Positions 20,801 to 35,800 of a DNA stretch of 64,000 nucleotides are shown here, one piece after another. The first letter of the stretch is position 1. Every line of letters starts with the position of its first letter. The stretch spans positions 4,402,001-4,466,000 of the forward strand of contig NC_039519.1 in NCBI RefSeq assembly GCF_003672135.1, given 5' to 3'. Made by a program: the position numbers and the translations under genes. The notes beneath the pieces were generated by a model. The model was not told where the DNA came from, searched no databases, and worked only from the letters and a program-made list of their open reading frames with translations. This stretch comes from Ooceraea biroi (taxonomy: Eukaryota; Arthropoda; Insecta; Hymenoptera; Formicidae).

Positions 20801-23800
20801 CCAAGAGAGAAAACAAATGTCTAAAGATAGGAAGAAACTGTCAGTTACCATCCTCTGCTTATAATCGAAAGTAATAGACTCTATTCTTTTGTTGTAACAG
20901 TCTTGGTACTTTAATAGATTACTCTAAATAGAATGAAAAAAGTATAAAATAAATATGATATATTCAGTATAATATATAAAATCATCAAATTAAAATCAAA
21001 ACTCGAAAAATTAAAATAATGTAATTTAAACTTTCATTACATCGACAGATTACGTAATCCGGAGAGAGAATACCATTTGCTTATTTTATAAGTATAAAGA
21101 AATTTGATAATGCAAAATTGGATCAATTTAATATAAACAATTTAAATTTAGCAATTATAAAGTGTCTTTTGTATACTAAAAATATTTATATAATACATCT
21201 CAACAAAGTTTTGTATCTAACACGTTATTAATGTGTATATTTAAGACAGTAACTAATATTTTCATTAGATTTTATATTCTAATGTAGTTATAAAATAATT
21301 AAACCTTCAATAAGAAATTTAGAAATTAATATAAAAGAAGGCTAAACAAAAAGAGAACTTCAAAATTAATAAAATAATTTCTTTCAAAACTAATAATGAC
21401 CGATTTCTATAAATATATTTTTCTGTAAATACATTTTCCATTTATGTTACACTCATGTCATGTGTTGAACTCCAATAGCTTTAATCTTATTCAATAGTGT
21501 GTATCATGTATGTAACAAACTAAAACCTTCTCTATCAAAATCTTTTTGAGTCTATCTTTGTTCTACTTATCATTGGAGCTATCATTGAAAGAACATTTAT
21601 CTGGTGATTAATTTAGTAACGTGCCTTTCCTTTTTACTTCTCCCATTACCATCTCCTTGTCCTCACTATAATAATTTTATTTCTCTTCTCGTCAACGTGT
21701 CACATCGCTCGCTTCGCAATTGCTTTGATAGAAACAAAATTACAGTAACGCAATGTACCTCTTGTTCTTGCAGACCGTCCATTATCTCTTCGAGATCAGC
21801 TTCACTCTTGATGCGAGCACCAACTCTATTAAAACGCTCCTTGTCCTCCCTCTGTTTTCGCAACTCGGGGAACACTTTCTCGAAGAACTCGCGGTTCTTT
21901 GTCTCTTTCGATTTCCTCTTCTGCGTCGATTCCAATCGTTCCACCCTACGATGCCACTCTTGAACTAGGATGGCGTACGTCTGAGACTGTTGCTGATGAA
22001 GAGATGTACGTTCGACATGTTCTCTACGGAGCCTCGCTACGAGTCTAGTCCTCATACAAGTCTGATGCTGCGTACGATTCTCTTGATACACATTTGTGTC
22101 TGACGGCTGATTATACAAAGGTAGTTCTACTTTGGGACCCAGTCTTTCCAAAAGCCTATGCGCTTCCTCCGCTTTTCGCTGTTAAACAGGATTAAAATTC
22201 ACAAATTAATAAAATTCGCACTTTATTTATATACCTCAAGTACTAAATAAATAACTTTAAGCACTCGACTAATATTAATATTGCATGCAAAATTACCCTA
22301 TTTTCAGCATAAATCTTTTGCGCCAACGATTGATGCTTCGGTTGCTGCGACTGTTCCTCAATGTGACGCTTGAGACCAGTCGCTTCCAGAGGCTTGTTCG
22401 CTGCTTCCTCCAGTTCTTTTAGCCTCTTTCGCAACATGTTCATCTGAGTTTCCCTCTTGGAGATCTCCCTATCAACCTTAGCAATTTGCTGCAAAAGATC
22501 GTCCTTGGAACTTCTATATTGTGCATCTTCTTGTGTATTAGGTTCCGGAAGCGTAGGCGAGATGGCTTCCGTTTGCGGCGTATACGCACCCACGGCAGGC
22601 TGCTCCTAGCAATAATTTATCATATTATATCGTGCCTAATTTATTTGTTCGATTTATATTTATTTCTTAATCCGCATAGGACAATTCAGAAATACATATT
22701 AATATCTCATAATGTGCAAGTAGAAAAGAAGTAGAAGAATTGACCAAGATATGCATTTATTTATTTTATAGAAAATTTGTGTGTGAAAATTAATATTATT
22801 CCGTTATTACAAATTTCCAAATAAGCAAAAATGTAAAAATAAAATAATTCTCTTATCAAACTCGTAATTCAATTTAAAATGTAAAATTGTATGTTATCGG
22901 TTCTTTCACAGCTGTGTGTGTATAATTAATTTTCTCTAAATATTCCACGAATTAACCCATAATTAACTAATAAACATCATCCAAACATCGAAATTGTTAT
23001 TATAAATTCTAAATAGAGATAATCTCCTTGCACATAGAGACCTAGATATACTTGCAGAGATAAGACAGACTTATAGAGATAATCGAGAGACTATCTCTTA
23101 ATTATCAGGCGGACTGCCGCTGCACCCACCCTAGTGTCTATCCTAAGCGGTTGCTGTAATTGCACGACGTGCTGTTGCTCCTGCTTGCCGCAGGGATCGG
23201 CGGGCGACAAACTCTGGCAGCGTGATTGTGGCTGAGACTGTAATTGCTGAACCTGCTGATGTGGCTGGCCCAGGCGAATTTTCTTGAAGGGCGGCGTGTC
23301 CTGCTGTAGACCAACGATATCGACAGCAGTGCGGCTGCAATACTGATCCGGTTGGACGGGCATGAGACCTACCCGCGGCGGATTCCTCGCCGCGGCCGCA
23401 TGCTGCTGATAATCCGACGCGACAACGGCAGTTGGTGACGCTGTCGGCGTTACAGAAGAGCCGGCGGGTGGCAAGAGGGATATCCTCGGCCGATCGCCCC
23501 TGCCACTGGCCCCCATGCCGCTGTTTACCGCGTATTCAGCCGCAGTCACTACGCTGCCAACTCCGCCGACTTGTGACAGGGGACTGCTACTCACGCTGAT
23601 GGCGATCCTCTCATTCACCTAAAAAAAACATACCATCATCAAAGTTTGTTCCTATCTCTTTTCCCAGTTTCTATCTAAAAAAGTTTCTCCCCCATCCGCC
23701 ACCCGTTCGTCGTCTTATTCTTTGCCAGAGGTTCAATTTATCTCTCTCTCCCTTTCTCTCCCTGCTCTAACCTTCTCGCGGTGAAACTATTTCAGGAAAA

Positions 23801-26800
23801 TCGATGACCCGGTTCAAGAAAGCACACGGTACCGATATATCCATCCCGCAATCGCTGCTGCTCTGTCCCCTATGCCTCCTGCACTCCGCAATCATCTGCT
23901 TCAACTTTTTCCCTCCCTTATCCCTGCCGTTAGTTTTGTGCTACAACGTCGCTCGCACATTCGTTTATGAAAGTTTGCGCGTTTCGGGTATAGTTTCAAC
24001 AGAGGTAACTTGTAATCTTGACTGCATCGTAATGACTAAGAGTAAGAAACCACTTTATAAGCTAGGAAACAGGATAGCTAAATAATTGGAAATGCACACA
24101 AAAAACGAAATAACGAGATGCGATTGTCCTTGCGTGCATACATGCACGAACGACATAAGTATATACGTGTACACGTATATATGTAGCTCGAGTAGGCGAC
24201 TAGGTAACTTTCACCCGCCTACTCGCACCGTGCGCTACGAGCTAAATATGATAATGCCCGTTAGAACTGCGTTACTCTGTGAATTTAACTTGATTTAAGG
24301 CCGGGAGACCCCATAAAAATAGATAGTCGATGCCGAGTATAATGGACATTGAGCAACACGTCATCGTTCTCTGTTAAATACTTATTTACAAATTTCTTTA
24401 AAAATGTAAAAATGTTATCGAACACGCCTTTGCTGGAGAGAACGCGATGTGACTTTCCCATAAAAATTTAATTACCTTACGAATAATTGATATTGTAATC
24501 GAATTACTATTTAGGAATCCTGTTCTGACAATGACATGCTGCATTTAAAACTGCAGTAGCTCGACGCGTATGGATGGTATTGTTAAGAGTGAGAAAAAAG
24601 AGAGAGAACCGATAATCAGTGAAAGTCAAGGACAGGGCCGACCGATATGGCGTGCGTGCATTGCATTGTCCTGATTATTCCAGAGTTCGATGCTACGAAT
24701 TATATATTGATCCTTCTCGCGACGCTTATATCGCACAAGTTTATGCATCTTGTGTGCATGCGATGCTTATTACAGAAAATTAAGAAACGAATCTTTTTAG
24801 ACTTAAACGACAGCAGTGATAATCTCTAAATATTGGGCAAAACTTTTATAAAATACTAAATATATTTTTAAACGATTCTCATTGAGCGATATAAAAAAAT
24901 GAGGTAAATATTCCATTAGATATTTTAATACGACTGTATTTAGTTGTTACTAAAAGAAAAGAATTATTTAGGTCAGCAGTGACCTGAATAATCAATCGCG
25001 ATAACATGTGGGGAACTAAAAATATTACAATTCCGATATATCCGAAAGAGATGAAATCTATATAAAAAGATCTTTATAACGCTTTCCGTTGCTATTTTCG
25101 TTATTTATTATAATCTAAGCACAACGCTTATAAAAAAAAAGAAACGTATCCGCTCCAGGGCACGTTTGCATGACCGTGACCGTTCGATGCGTCGCGACTA
25201 GGGGGTCCCCGAGAGCCTCGAGCAACGATAGACGCCGAAGAGAAGGTGGCGAGGAGGAGGTTGCGCGCGCGCGCATTTATATGTATATGGTTCGCGCCAT
25301 GGAAATACCTACGTTCGTGGTGCCGGTACGATATGCGTCTCTCGCGGCATAAGCAGTCCCCGTGAGTGGCGGCGGTGGTGTCTGGCTGGCAATGGTAGGC
25401 GGTTGATTCGGAGGGGGCACGGTGGCAGGCGCGGGAACGGGCACGGGGACCGCTGGTGACGAGGCAGTGGTGACGATCGCAGCCACCGCCGACGCCGACA
25501 CCGTGGTCGGAGGATAGGAATGGATATACCGGAGACCGCTAGGTATCGGCATGCTGACGTAAGAAGTGCCGCCGCCGCCGCCGCCGCCGTTGTTCGCACC
25601 ACCGTTGTTCACGCCGCCGTTGTTCGCACTGTTATTCACCCCGCTGCCGCCTCCCGCTGCGGCAGACAGGACACTCGAGACGCCGACGATGCCGCCGCTA
25701 CTTGTAGCAGTGCTAACTCCACCAGTAGCAACAGGCCCACCTGCGGTTGCAGCGGCGGCCGCGGCCGTCGCCGCCGCGGACGACGCGGCCGCGCCACCCT
25801 GAACGTACGTTGCTCCCGTTCCTACCGTCCTTGGAGACACTGGACTGCTGCTCTTGATGTTGACATAGCTCTGCGTCGGTCTGCAACGATGGAAAAATTG
25901 CGTTAGATTCGAAGATAGTGTAGTACGATCGATTACAAGTAACTCGAGGATATCAAAATTATTTCTACAAAATTATTGTTAAATTGGGGTACGGTTAAAA
26001 AGAGGTGTCTTATTAAATTTGCATACGCACATGAGTGCAATTATAAATTTAAATTCGGTTAATTAACTGTATCTGTTCTGTAATCTGATTTCCTGTCATT
26101 TAATTGTTAATTTAGCCTCGTAACAATACATACATATAAAAACGCAGACAGACACGACACGATAGATTTATAATGCGATAGTGACTTCCGTTTGCGAACT
26201 TAATCCTTCCACGAATAGATGAACTGATATGATATTCTGCAATTGACAACTAGGAGATAGAACTTTAATTAAACTTTAACCGCCAATGTATCTAAAGGTC
26301 ATGCGTTTTCTATATATAATTTTTTCTCTAGATAAATTCTATATAAAGATTATGATGACATTAACATGTATTTAAGACAAAATTATTTGATAATTTATTG
26401 AGCAAAAAAAATTACTTTGAACAGTCTCCCTGATTAAATCATTTAACACAATTTTTATCTTTATAATTATTACCAAAATAATAAGCTCTACATATTGTTT
26501 ATTTATAAAAGTACTTATGGACTGTTTAAAATAGAAAATCTAACATTTACTAAAAAATGTATTTCAAAGAATACATAGATATTATTTTAATTAAATAACA
26601 GAATTAAAATTATACACATCAATGATATGGATAAATTGTACGCAGTAATCTTTCAGTGAATTTGTTTTATCAGAAGCATCACATCAGTTTGTTTATCGAC
26701 TAGTGCATGACACACATCCTATATGAATAATCCAATTTGACTGGCTTAGGAGAAAAAGAATACTGTGAAGCATTTCATTGCAGCGGCCCAAACAACATAC

Positions 26801-29800
26801 ACATACATACATATATGTATATATAAAATCAATAGCTAACGGTCTTTTTTTCTCAAATCTTTTTCCTAAAAATTATCTCTCTTCGATCTCAATTCAATGT
26901 TTTAAGACATCCATCAGTGGAAAAAGTAACCTATTTCTAGCTTTAAACATCCATGCAGAACGTCATATTTTATTAAGCGGTCTTATTTTGCGAATAATGC
27001 TCGCACCTAGCATCAATCTCTATCCTGGCACCTCTCTATTTCCCTCGTGAACATTTTATTTCGCAAAGTTCCCCATCGATCGAATCTCGCTGAAGCGAGT
27101 CATCGTCCTGAGTGACAATACTCGCAAGAGATTATCGACATCTAGCAGCTGATAAAGCAAAGGTGAGCCTCTCTGACTTTCCGCAGCTGTGGAAACCTGG
27201 ATTCATAGTATTTACCTAAAGATACACTATCTTCTAATAGTAGTTTGTAAAATTCCCACATTTAAAATTAGAAAAATTAGGACGATGAAGGAACATAGGT
27301 TTTAATGAGGTGTAACATCAAAACAACACTTGATTGATTTTTGCGATATAATTTCTAGTCCTCCGTGATTCTGTCTATATGTATCTAAAAAGGGGTGCCT
27401 ATCCAAAATCATACCATACAGCAGACGCAATTTCGCTTCACTAGATCAATTATGAGTTCAACCTGTCGCCGCAGCAACGCGGATTACCGCTGCAGACGCT
27501 GTCCGTGCTGACTACCATGACGCGCGCTCCTCCCATAGCACGAGACGCACAAAGCCGTCTCGCGAGAGTGTCTCGGCTTTGCATACAAGCCATCCGCTGT
27601 GTGTAGTCGCTCAAATTAGATCTAGGTGAAGGGAGGGACCCTGGCCGGTACGCGAAAAGAAAGGACCACTGAGCTGATAAAAGGAAGAGGAAGTACCGCG
27701 AAAGAAAAAAGGATTACGGGGGGGGGGGGAGAAAACCATTGACATAGGAATATATGGACGGAGCCTTTTACGAGGGGAAGCTGAGATTAGCGGTAAGGGG
27801 AGAGCACTGGCACTTCGTGTAACTTCGGCTGTTCGGGTATGTTCGGTTCCGCTAGTGATATACAGGGTGTCCCGGGTTTTAACCGACAAACTACGGGAGC
27901 ATATTCTACCAGTGGAAATAAGAAAAAATTCTTATATCGAGTTTGCTTAGAAATGCTTTATTACAAAGTTATAAACCAATATTGAAAAGAAATATGAGAT
28001 AAGTAACGACGGAACATAGTGTAGAATTTGGAAGGTCGAAGATGTTTATGTTACGTGTATTCACATGTATTCATGTTCACTATGTTGAAACGATTCAGTA
28101 TGATTGTACTTTCACAACAGTAGCTGTTAGATTTCAATCGTCGTGTCAACTAGCAATTACCATCAGAATGCCAAAAGTGTTTTCAAATGAGGAATACACC
28201 GATATTCATTTCGTGTACGGATTCTGTGACGGAAATGCACGAGCTGCCGTACGAGAGTATCAACGTAGATTTCCTGACAGGAGAGTACCAGATAGATTTA
28301 AAGCAACGAATTACTAATTCAGTCACTGAGATGCAACAAAATTGTCAGGAATGTCGTACCGTAACAAATTCTGTACTACGTCGGTGTCTAGCTTGTATCG
28401 ATGCGCAAGGACAACATTTTGAAATGCGTCACTAAATCATTGCGTAGATAATTTTTATTTTTGTGAAAAAATCCGTTGTTACTTGTCTCATATTTCTTTT
28501 CAATATTGGTTTATAACTTTGTAATAAAGCATTTCTAAGCAAACTCGATATAAGAATTTTTTCTTATTTCCACTGGTAGAATATGCTCCCGCAGTTTATC
28601 TGTAAAACCCGGGACACCCTGTATATATATGTACGATGAGTTATTGTGTTGTGTCGAATGTAGCAATCGCATTAATGCAAAAAGGAAAAATTGGCAATAA
28701 CGTATGAAAGAAAATAATGGTCTGAAAATTTCTTTTCATCTGTAAGTAAAACGTACAATTGTAGGTTATACACAATGCCGGTAAAACGTTTCAGATATTG
28801 TTATGTGTTTATTATTATTTAAATTTATTATTATTGCGTTAAGAAAGAATTTTGGCTTGTTTATTATTATATCCATATGAACAATTGTTCGATAACAGTT
28901 TTTCATTTATAGTTTTTATTAATTCATATATTTAATAATAATATATGAATTATAATAACTATAAATGAAAAACTGTTATCGAACAATTGTTCATATGAAT
29001 ATAATAATAAACACATAACAATATCTGAAACGTTTTACCGGCATTGGTATAACCTACAATTGTATGTATTTTACTTACAGATGAAAAGAAATTTTCGGAT
29101 CATTTTCTTTCATAAGTTGTTGCCAATTTTTCCTTTTGCATTAATGCGATTGCTACATTCCGACACAACACGATAACTCATCGTACATGTAATTTCAGTA
29201 TCATAACTTTACAAAACTTTATCAAGTATCATTCGGGCGATGTCGAGAACAGCCGAACTCGCCCGATTTGCCAGCAGCCTCTCCTTACCGCAAATCTCAT
29301 AACCCCCCTTGCCTAAGTTCGTAGCACAGGCTCCGTCCATGTATTCCTATGTCAATGGAGAAAACCGAAGGAGAAATTATAGGTGCCGTGCGGCACCGAA
29401 CAACCGACCAATCGCGTGACGCCTGAAGTACGATTCGCGCCGGGATAGTTGCCATTGGCGTTCCGCGCGGCAGCGTACGCGGCGGACAATGACGTTTCGG
29501 CGGTAGTGCGCCACACGTGGCAGAAACCCGCTACGCGTGCGCGGCTACGCGGAAAGCGGTACGAGGCGAGCGGGACGGGGGCGCTCGCGAGCGCACGGCA
29601 AGTGCGCTCCCGCGTGTCGGAGCTGCAACAGCGTGCAGCACTCACGCATGCGCGCTGCGCGCGCTGCAAGGGTGAATGCGCCGCCGCCTGCGCTCGGCTC
29701 TCGAGAGTGCGACGTTACAACGCGCACCGCTTTGTTGCCGGCTCGCCGCGGTGAGACGGCGTGTGGACCCCATCAAGCACCGAAACGGAGGTCGGGGAAA

Positions 29801-32800
29801 GTCTCCCGCGCCACTTGCTAACGGATTACGGCGGAAGGTTAATCGGTGACGGACGGGGGTTCGTTGTCAACCGCGACGGCCACTGTTTTTTTGCTCTTTT
29901 ACAACACGAACGAAACGGAGGATGGGTGACCGAGATCATTCGAAATTTAGTAAAATATTTAGATTACCTAGAAATCTGAATACGAAATGCAATATCGTAA
30001 TTAAACTATATGTATGATGATATTATTTAATTATTGTACGAAATACATATTTAATTGTATATATAATTCAACTTTGGTCGAGATTCAATTATTACAATAT
30101 GTGAAATTAAAAACTAAAATCTGTATGAGATAAATCTATAGTAACGTTATTATTGTCTACAACAAAAATACGAAAGTGCTTCCATATAATGACTGCGAGC
30201 ATGTTTTCTCAATTTCTTAGAACGAATTGAAACTCGACGTCAATGAGAATGCTCTAAAGAAACACACACGTGAAATAGAGCGTACCAGTCGTATCTCCAA
30301 AACGCTCTTACCACGCTAGGAATTCTACGTCGTACTCTACATCGAGCAAGATACGCGCTTTGCATGAATATCAAGATATAATTGATAAGATAATAAAAAA
30401 CGAATTTTTTGGAAAACCAAGAAAATGATAAACGCTGCGGTTCTAATAAAACAAATTTATTTTACCGGTTAATATACAGGGTGTTTCCTAAGTAAGTAGA
30501 CAAACTTAAGGAGGATATTCCTTGGCTTATTTTAAGAAAAGGTCATATAAACGTATGTCCTAAACTGCTTTTTTATTTTTGAGCGTGTACGTCAATCAAT
30601 GGAAAGGAGAGTTGAGGCGTGTATCATGGCTGCAGGTGGACATTTTCAGCAGTTACTGTGATGTTATTATTTTTCTTTTTAGTTACTACTTTCTTTTTCG
30701 TTATAATTTTTCTTTTTGGTTACTATTGTTTTTCATTTGTTTCATTTGCAATAACACAAACTGTTCTATAATAAACGAAAAGTGAACGAAAACAGTGATG
30801 TACTTTTTTTGGAAAACAAAGCAGTTTAGGACATATGTTTATATGACCTTTTCTTCTTAAAATAAGCCAAGGAATATCCTCCTCAAGTTTGTCTACTTAC
30901 TTAGGAAACACCCTGTATATTGAAGCTTCAGAATATTCTTGCACTCGCACAAGCACAATTCGAGTTGACACTGTCCTCGAGAATCTCTTACAAAATTGAA
31001 AATCCTATCAGTGCGTTCATTGTTCATGATCTGAAATTCTCTAGCTCGCTTGATTTACATCTTTCCGGCCGTTATGCCAGAAAATTATCCTATCTAGGTG
31101 AGCAAGTCGGAAATAACCTACTACAGTCCAGTAATTTTCATGCCTCTGGGCGGGCCTTGCAACCTCAGAGAAATGTTGCCTGCCTGTCCTTCCTCGATAC
31201 CTCGAGAACCGGCGATCGAAATCGACATTTCGCTCGACGACCGATGGCTCTTCCTCAACTATGAGCTCTTGATGACGTAACGGTCACTGACCCCTCCCAC
31301 CTCTAGCAAGCCGTCTTCTTCCCCCCTTACTCCTGATATTTCCCCACTCCCCCACTCCAGCCTATGTCATCTATTCTTTCTCCCTCTGACGAGTGATGCG
31401 CGCGCGATAGGCGTCGTTACATGTATAGGTCAGCGTGAAGAGAGCGAGTGCTGCGCGCGTGTACGAGTTACACTCGCACACGAATACCTACGCGCGCGCG
31501 CGCATGCACCACGCATGCGGTGAGCGCAACGCGCGGCACGTACGTATCGACATCGTCGTCGTCGTCGTCGTCGCGACGATGACGATTGCAAACGCAAAGC
31601 GCCAATGCCGACGTTGCGGACGTTTCACTTTACGGCGAATCATTAAGTTTCGGCTATCACGACTTTATTTCGTGCACTCTTAACCGATACATTTGGCCGT
31701 CCGGATGAAACGAATAAAGCGAATGTTAATGTTGCTACAGTTTATTCGTTCATGAGCGCGGAAATAGAAACATTGAAATAAGCTAAATATATGCTTCAAT
31801 ATTTAAGTAGTTTTAGATGTACAGCCCAGTGTAATTAAAAATTAACCAACCATCTAAAATTCATTTATTCCCACTTCAGTTTCAGTTCAGAATAGAAATA
31901 AAAAATCAAAGAAGAAAGCATAATGCATGAACTGCATGAGGAATATTCAGATTGTGAGTTCTTGTCACAAATTTGCTCACGATGCATTGGCAATATAATA
32001 AATTTTCAATAAGCCGATATAATATCGGAATAAAGACTAGATTTAAATGTAATAATAAAAAATATTTCAACTTCACATACAAAATTGTTTTACATATTTA
32101 TATTATTATTATGCCTATATAACATAATATTACTATATAATAAATTATTGCCTTTTTATAACATTGATATCTTAATTCAAAGATTATTTCGTTAGAAGTA
32201 TCAGGAAATAAATTCTGACATATCTTGAGTGATGTGTGAAAGGTCGATGTAGCCGAGATCTCGCAAGAAATTTGTGCAAATCTTGATAATGATGCAAAAA
32301 TAGCGAACATTAGTATCAGATAAAAAGAGAAAATGGTTCATCGAGCATATATCGTGATATTGCGCGTCTCACTTCATTTCACAAGAGAGAAACAGAAATA
32401 CGAATGCAGAGAGAGAGAGAGAGAGAGAGAGAAAGGGGGGGGGAGAAGGAGATCGAGAAAGCAGAGATAGAGGGAGAAGCATTAGGATCGATAGCCCATG
32501 TATACTACATAGTACATAACTCGTATGAAACATGTGAGAGCATGAGAGAGAGAGAGAGAGAGAGAGAAAACACGTTGAAGACCGAGCGTAAATGAAAGTC
32601 TAAGTTATCAATGACATGCTAAATCCTCATGGCGTTCTCAGTAGTACATTATACTTTCCACAAACATCGATATTAGAATTTCCAAACAGCAATCTTTCTC
32701 TCAACCTTCTTTGCAACAACAGACATTAACGACAGTGCCCATTTTAAACACGCCATCAATCGTTCCATCGATGCTTCCTTCAGTTCTTAATAGCACGACC

Positions 32801-35800
32801 CAGCTCCGTTTTAGATACATGTAACTCGTTCTAGCGAAACATGACGGTTCGACCTATTTCGCGCAGCTATCTCTCTTGTGCGATCGAATTAAAGAAAAAA
32901 GAAAGAAGAAGGAATTAGTCAAGATTGTCGCAATTATTTATAATTTATCGAAATAAAAATATGCCACGCATATAAAATTAGCGAATTATTCCAATGTATT
33001 TTCATCTCTAATTTCGGTCTTCAAAGTTAACTTCAAGTTTACTAAAAAGTAATTGTTTTTTAATACAATAAATAGAGGAGAATCCCCTATTATGAGATAT
33101 GCTCCTAATGAGATACTGGAGTTTCTGCTAAATTATTGAGTACCATCTGTTAATTCCACCATAAACTTATTACTCTTGGTGTAAAATGTATTTAGTGAAA
33201 AATTCATTGTTCGTTATTGCGTTTAGCTTTTGCAAGAAAAGGTTTGTGAAATTGTGAACATGTCAAAGGAACTTAAGGTAAGTCTTTAAACCTTGTTTAT
33301 TACATAATAAAGAAATGGTTGGCAATAAATTCAGTATGCAATGATAGAGTAGAATCGTAGTAACAGGAAAATACGCGATTTGTTGAATTGCTTAATTGTA
33401 GAGGTTAGATTTCATGATCGCGGAACCGCTGGGTGCGTGGCTCGTACAATGAGATATTCAGGGCACTCTTAATATGAGATAATTGTTGCTCGAATATGAA
33501 GAGTATGTAGTGTAATAAAAAGAAAGAAAATACTACGTTAAGGTTAAAGAAAAGTTAATACGAATTTATATTACGAATTTTTGTGTATTTAATTTTTATA
33601 GAATCTGACTATGGAGGTTAGAGAAACGAGGAAGCGTCGACAGTGGAATCGTGAAGATTTGGCGAAGGCTGTGGCAGCAGTATTTTTATAAAAATATCTA
33701 ATAAAGTTTTTTACTTGCAATACTGATGTATTTTGCACTTTTAACACCGATTTCTCGAGGTATCTTATATTAGGAGCACACTTTCTCGATTCTGCGTAAA
33801 GCTCTTTTTTCAAATTTGTTTAATTTTCAGAAAAAATAATATTTAAATTCGATTTTTCATTTGACCAACCTAAAGCTTATTAAATTCTCTTCAAGAGAAC
33901 GTATTACATTTTAAAATTCTGCCTATAGATTTCCTTACATTCGGCAAAATCGATATGGTATCTCATAATCGGGGACTTTCCTCTATTATTTAAAAAATAC
34001 AAAACAATGCAATCTTATATTACTATTTTTGAAAATATTCTTCCCATATAATACACTATTATAAAAACAAATGTGTTGAAAAAAAAGAGAGAGAGAGGGA
34101 AAGAGAGCAGCGCACGAGCAGTGATATCACAACCGATATGCGAGAATCGAATTACTCTGCAGAAGCGTGCTACAGACTTATGAATACATCAAGCATTGAG
34201 AGCGAGCATTCGCTTAATGTACATGTACATACATACGTTTATTCGAAATTATCGCATATCATCGTCACTTATCCTTATCGTTCACTCGCCGTTCATACCT
34301 TTGACTTGCAACGTATATACAACACAGCGTGTTTTGTGTGTGTGTGTGTGTGTGTGTGTGTCGTGTTTCTCTCCTCTCATCTCCATCCTGCTTCAGTCTT
34401 TCGAGTCGATTAGTTAAATATAGACTGCTGAACCTAACCTCACCACTTTCCCGCGCCGCCAGAACTCGCTCTCGCACATCCGAAATTTAATCACTGAATG
34501 CTCGATTGTATCGAAAGATACATCATATAATACTTGATTTTAGCGATTATAGAAGCAAAAAAGGAAGTAAGAATACGGGATATCTCGCAAAGCAGATAAA
34601 TAAGATAAATAAGATAACCTGTTTCCTTCTCTATATAAAAATTGATCGCAAAGACAGAAAAGCATGAAATTGTGAATAAATGTATATCCGCACGAGACAT
34701 ATTTCGTCGACAACACCGTTGCACTTGGCTCACGTGGTTAAGCTAGTCGCTAAGTTAAGATTCCAAGAGCGCACTTACGGAATGGGACAATTCGTGAAAT
34801 CGCGAAAGCCTGCTGAAGCGCGATTAACGGGAATATCTCTGCAGACTTACTTCATCGTGCAAACGCGTAACCTTGGCTTTCAGGAGAGATTCCTCGTACG
34901 CACCGAACGCATTCTCTTTACATGCATTCCACAATTCCATCTCACGGTCGGCGATAACACCATGCTCGCGTAACAGCCCGCAAATCCCAACACACTGATT
35001 CGACTCGACTCGACTTCAAGCGACTGTCAGATCTTTTCGAAGACTGCGATCACGAGATTTGCGAGGTTAAAGATCAACACGCAACGTTGACGCTTGAGGT
35101 TAGAATCGACAGGTAGCAGGCAGCAGTGGCGGCGCGCGACACGCATGCGCCTGACGCTGCGCGGTTAAGCGTGATTAGATTTAGGTTAGGTTGCGCGTGC
35201 TAACATGAGCTACGTTCTGCTGTTACTGCTGGAAATACTCATTCTTTGGATGAGTAAGAAGGACGTGTGGTGAATAAAAACGGCGGAATAATTTTGCCAC
35301 TCTTGATGAAGCACAGTTTAACAACATGTAACATCTCGTACTTGACACGTAACAGAAATGTGGAATAAAATAAACAATTAGCGGAATTAATTTACTCATC
35401 TGTTTCTACAAGCATAAATCATAATAGAGCTTATTCAATACTTTTCGTCTTTTTCTAGGTAAGAAATTAGTTAAGTTCATGTGACAAATTCAGTACATTT
35501 ACTAATTTTATATTTTATATTCAGTCTATTTACTAATTTTATATTGCGTGATCGTGTATATTACACATACACTCCCCTGTCACAAGAAAACACACATTCT
35601 GCACATTTTTGTATCTTTGACACAAATCGTGTCTTTTTTTATCACGTCATAGGTTTTATACGACAATAAATCATAAAAAAGTAGGAAGGCAGATAAACGT
35701 GAGCAGAATGTATCGAGCCATATACATTTATGTGACAACTCTAGATATCCTGGAGAGACGTCGTTTTGAAGATTTTGTATTTTTGATTTGGCGAGTTTTC

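Noticed and set aside
23804..24085. 93-codon plus-strand frame in Smr intron 3
   Set aside because: No homology recognised, hydrophobic low-information sequence, no splice sites.
35174..35192. TTTAGGTTAGGTT resembling the insect telomere repeat TTAGG
   Set aside because: Only two units, no array; also a short CCTAA-like patch near 48905. Chance level.
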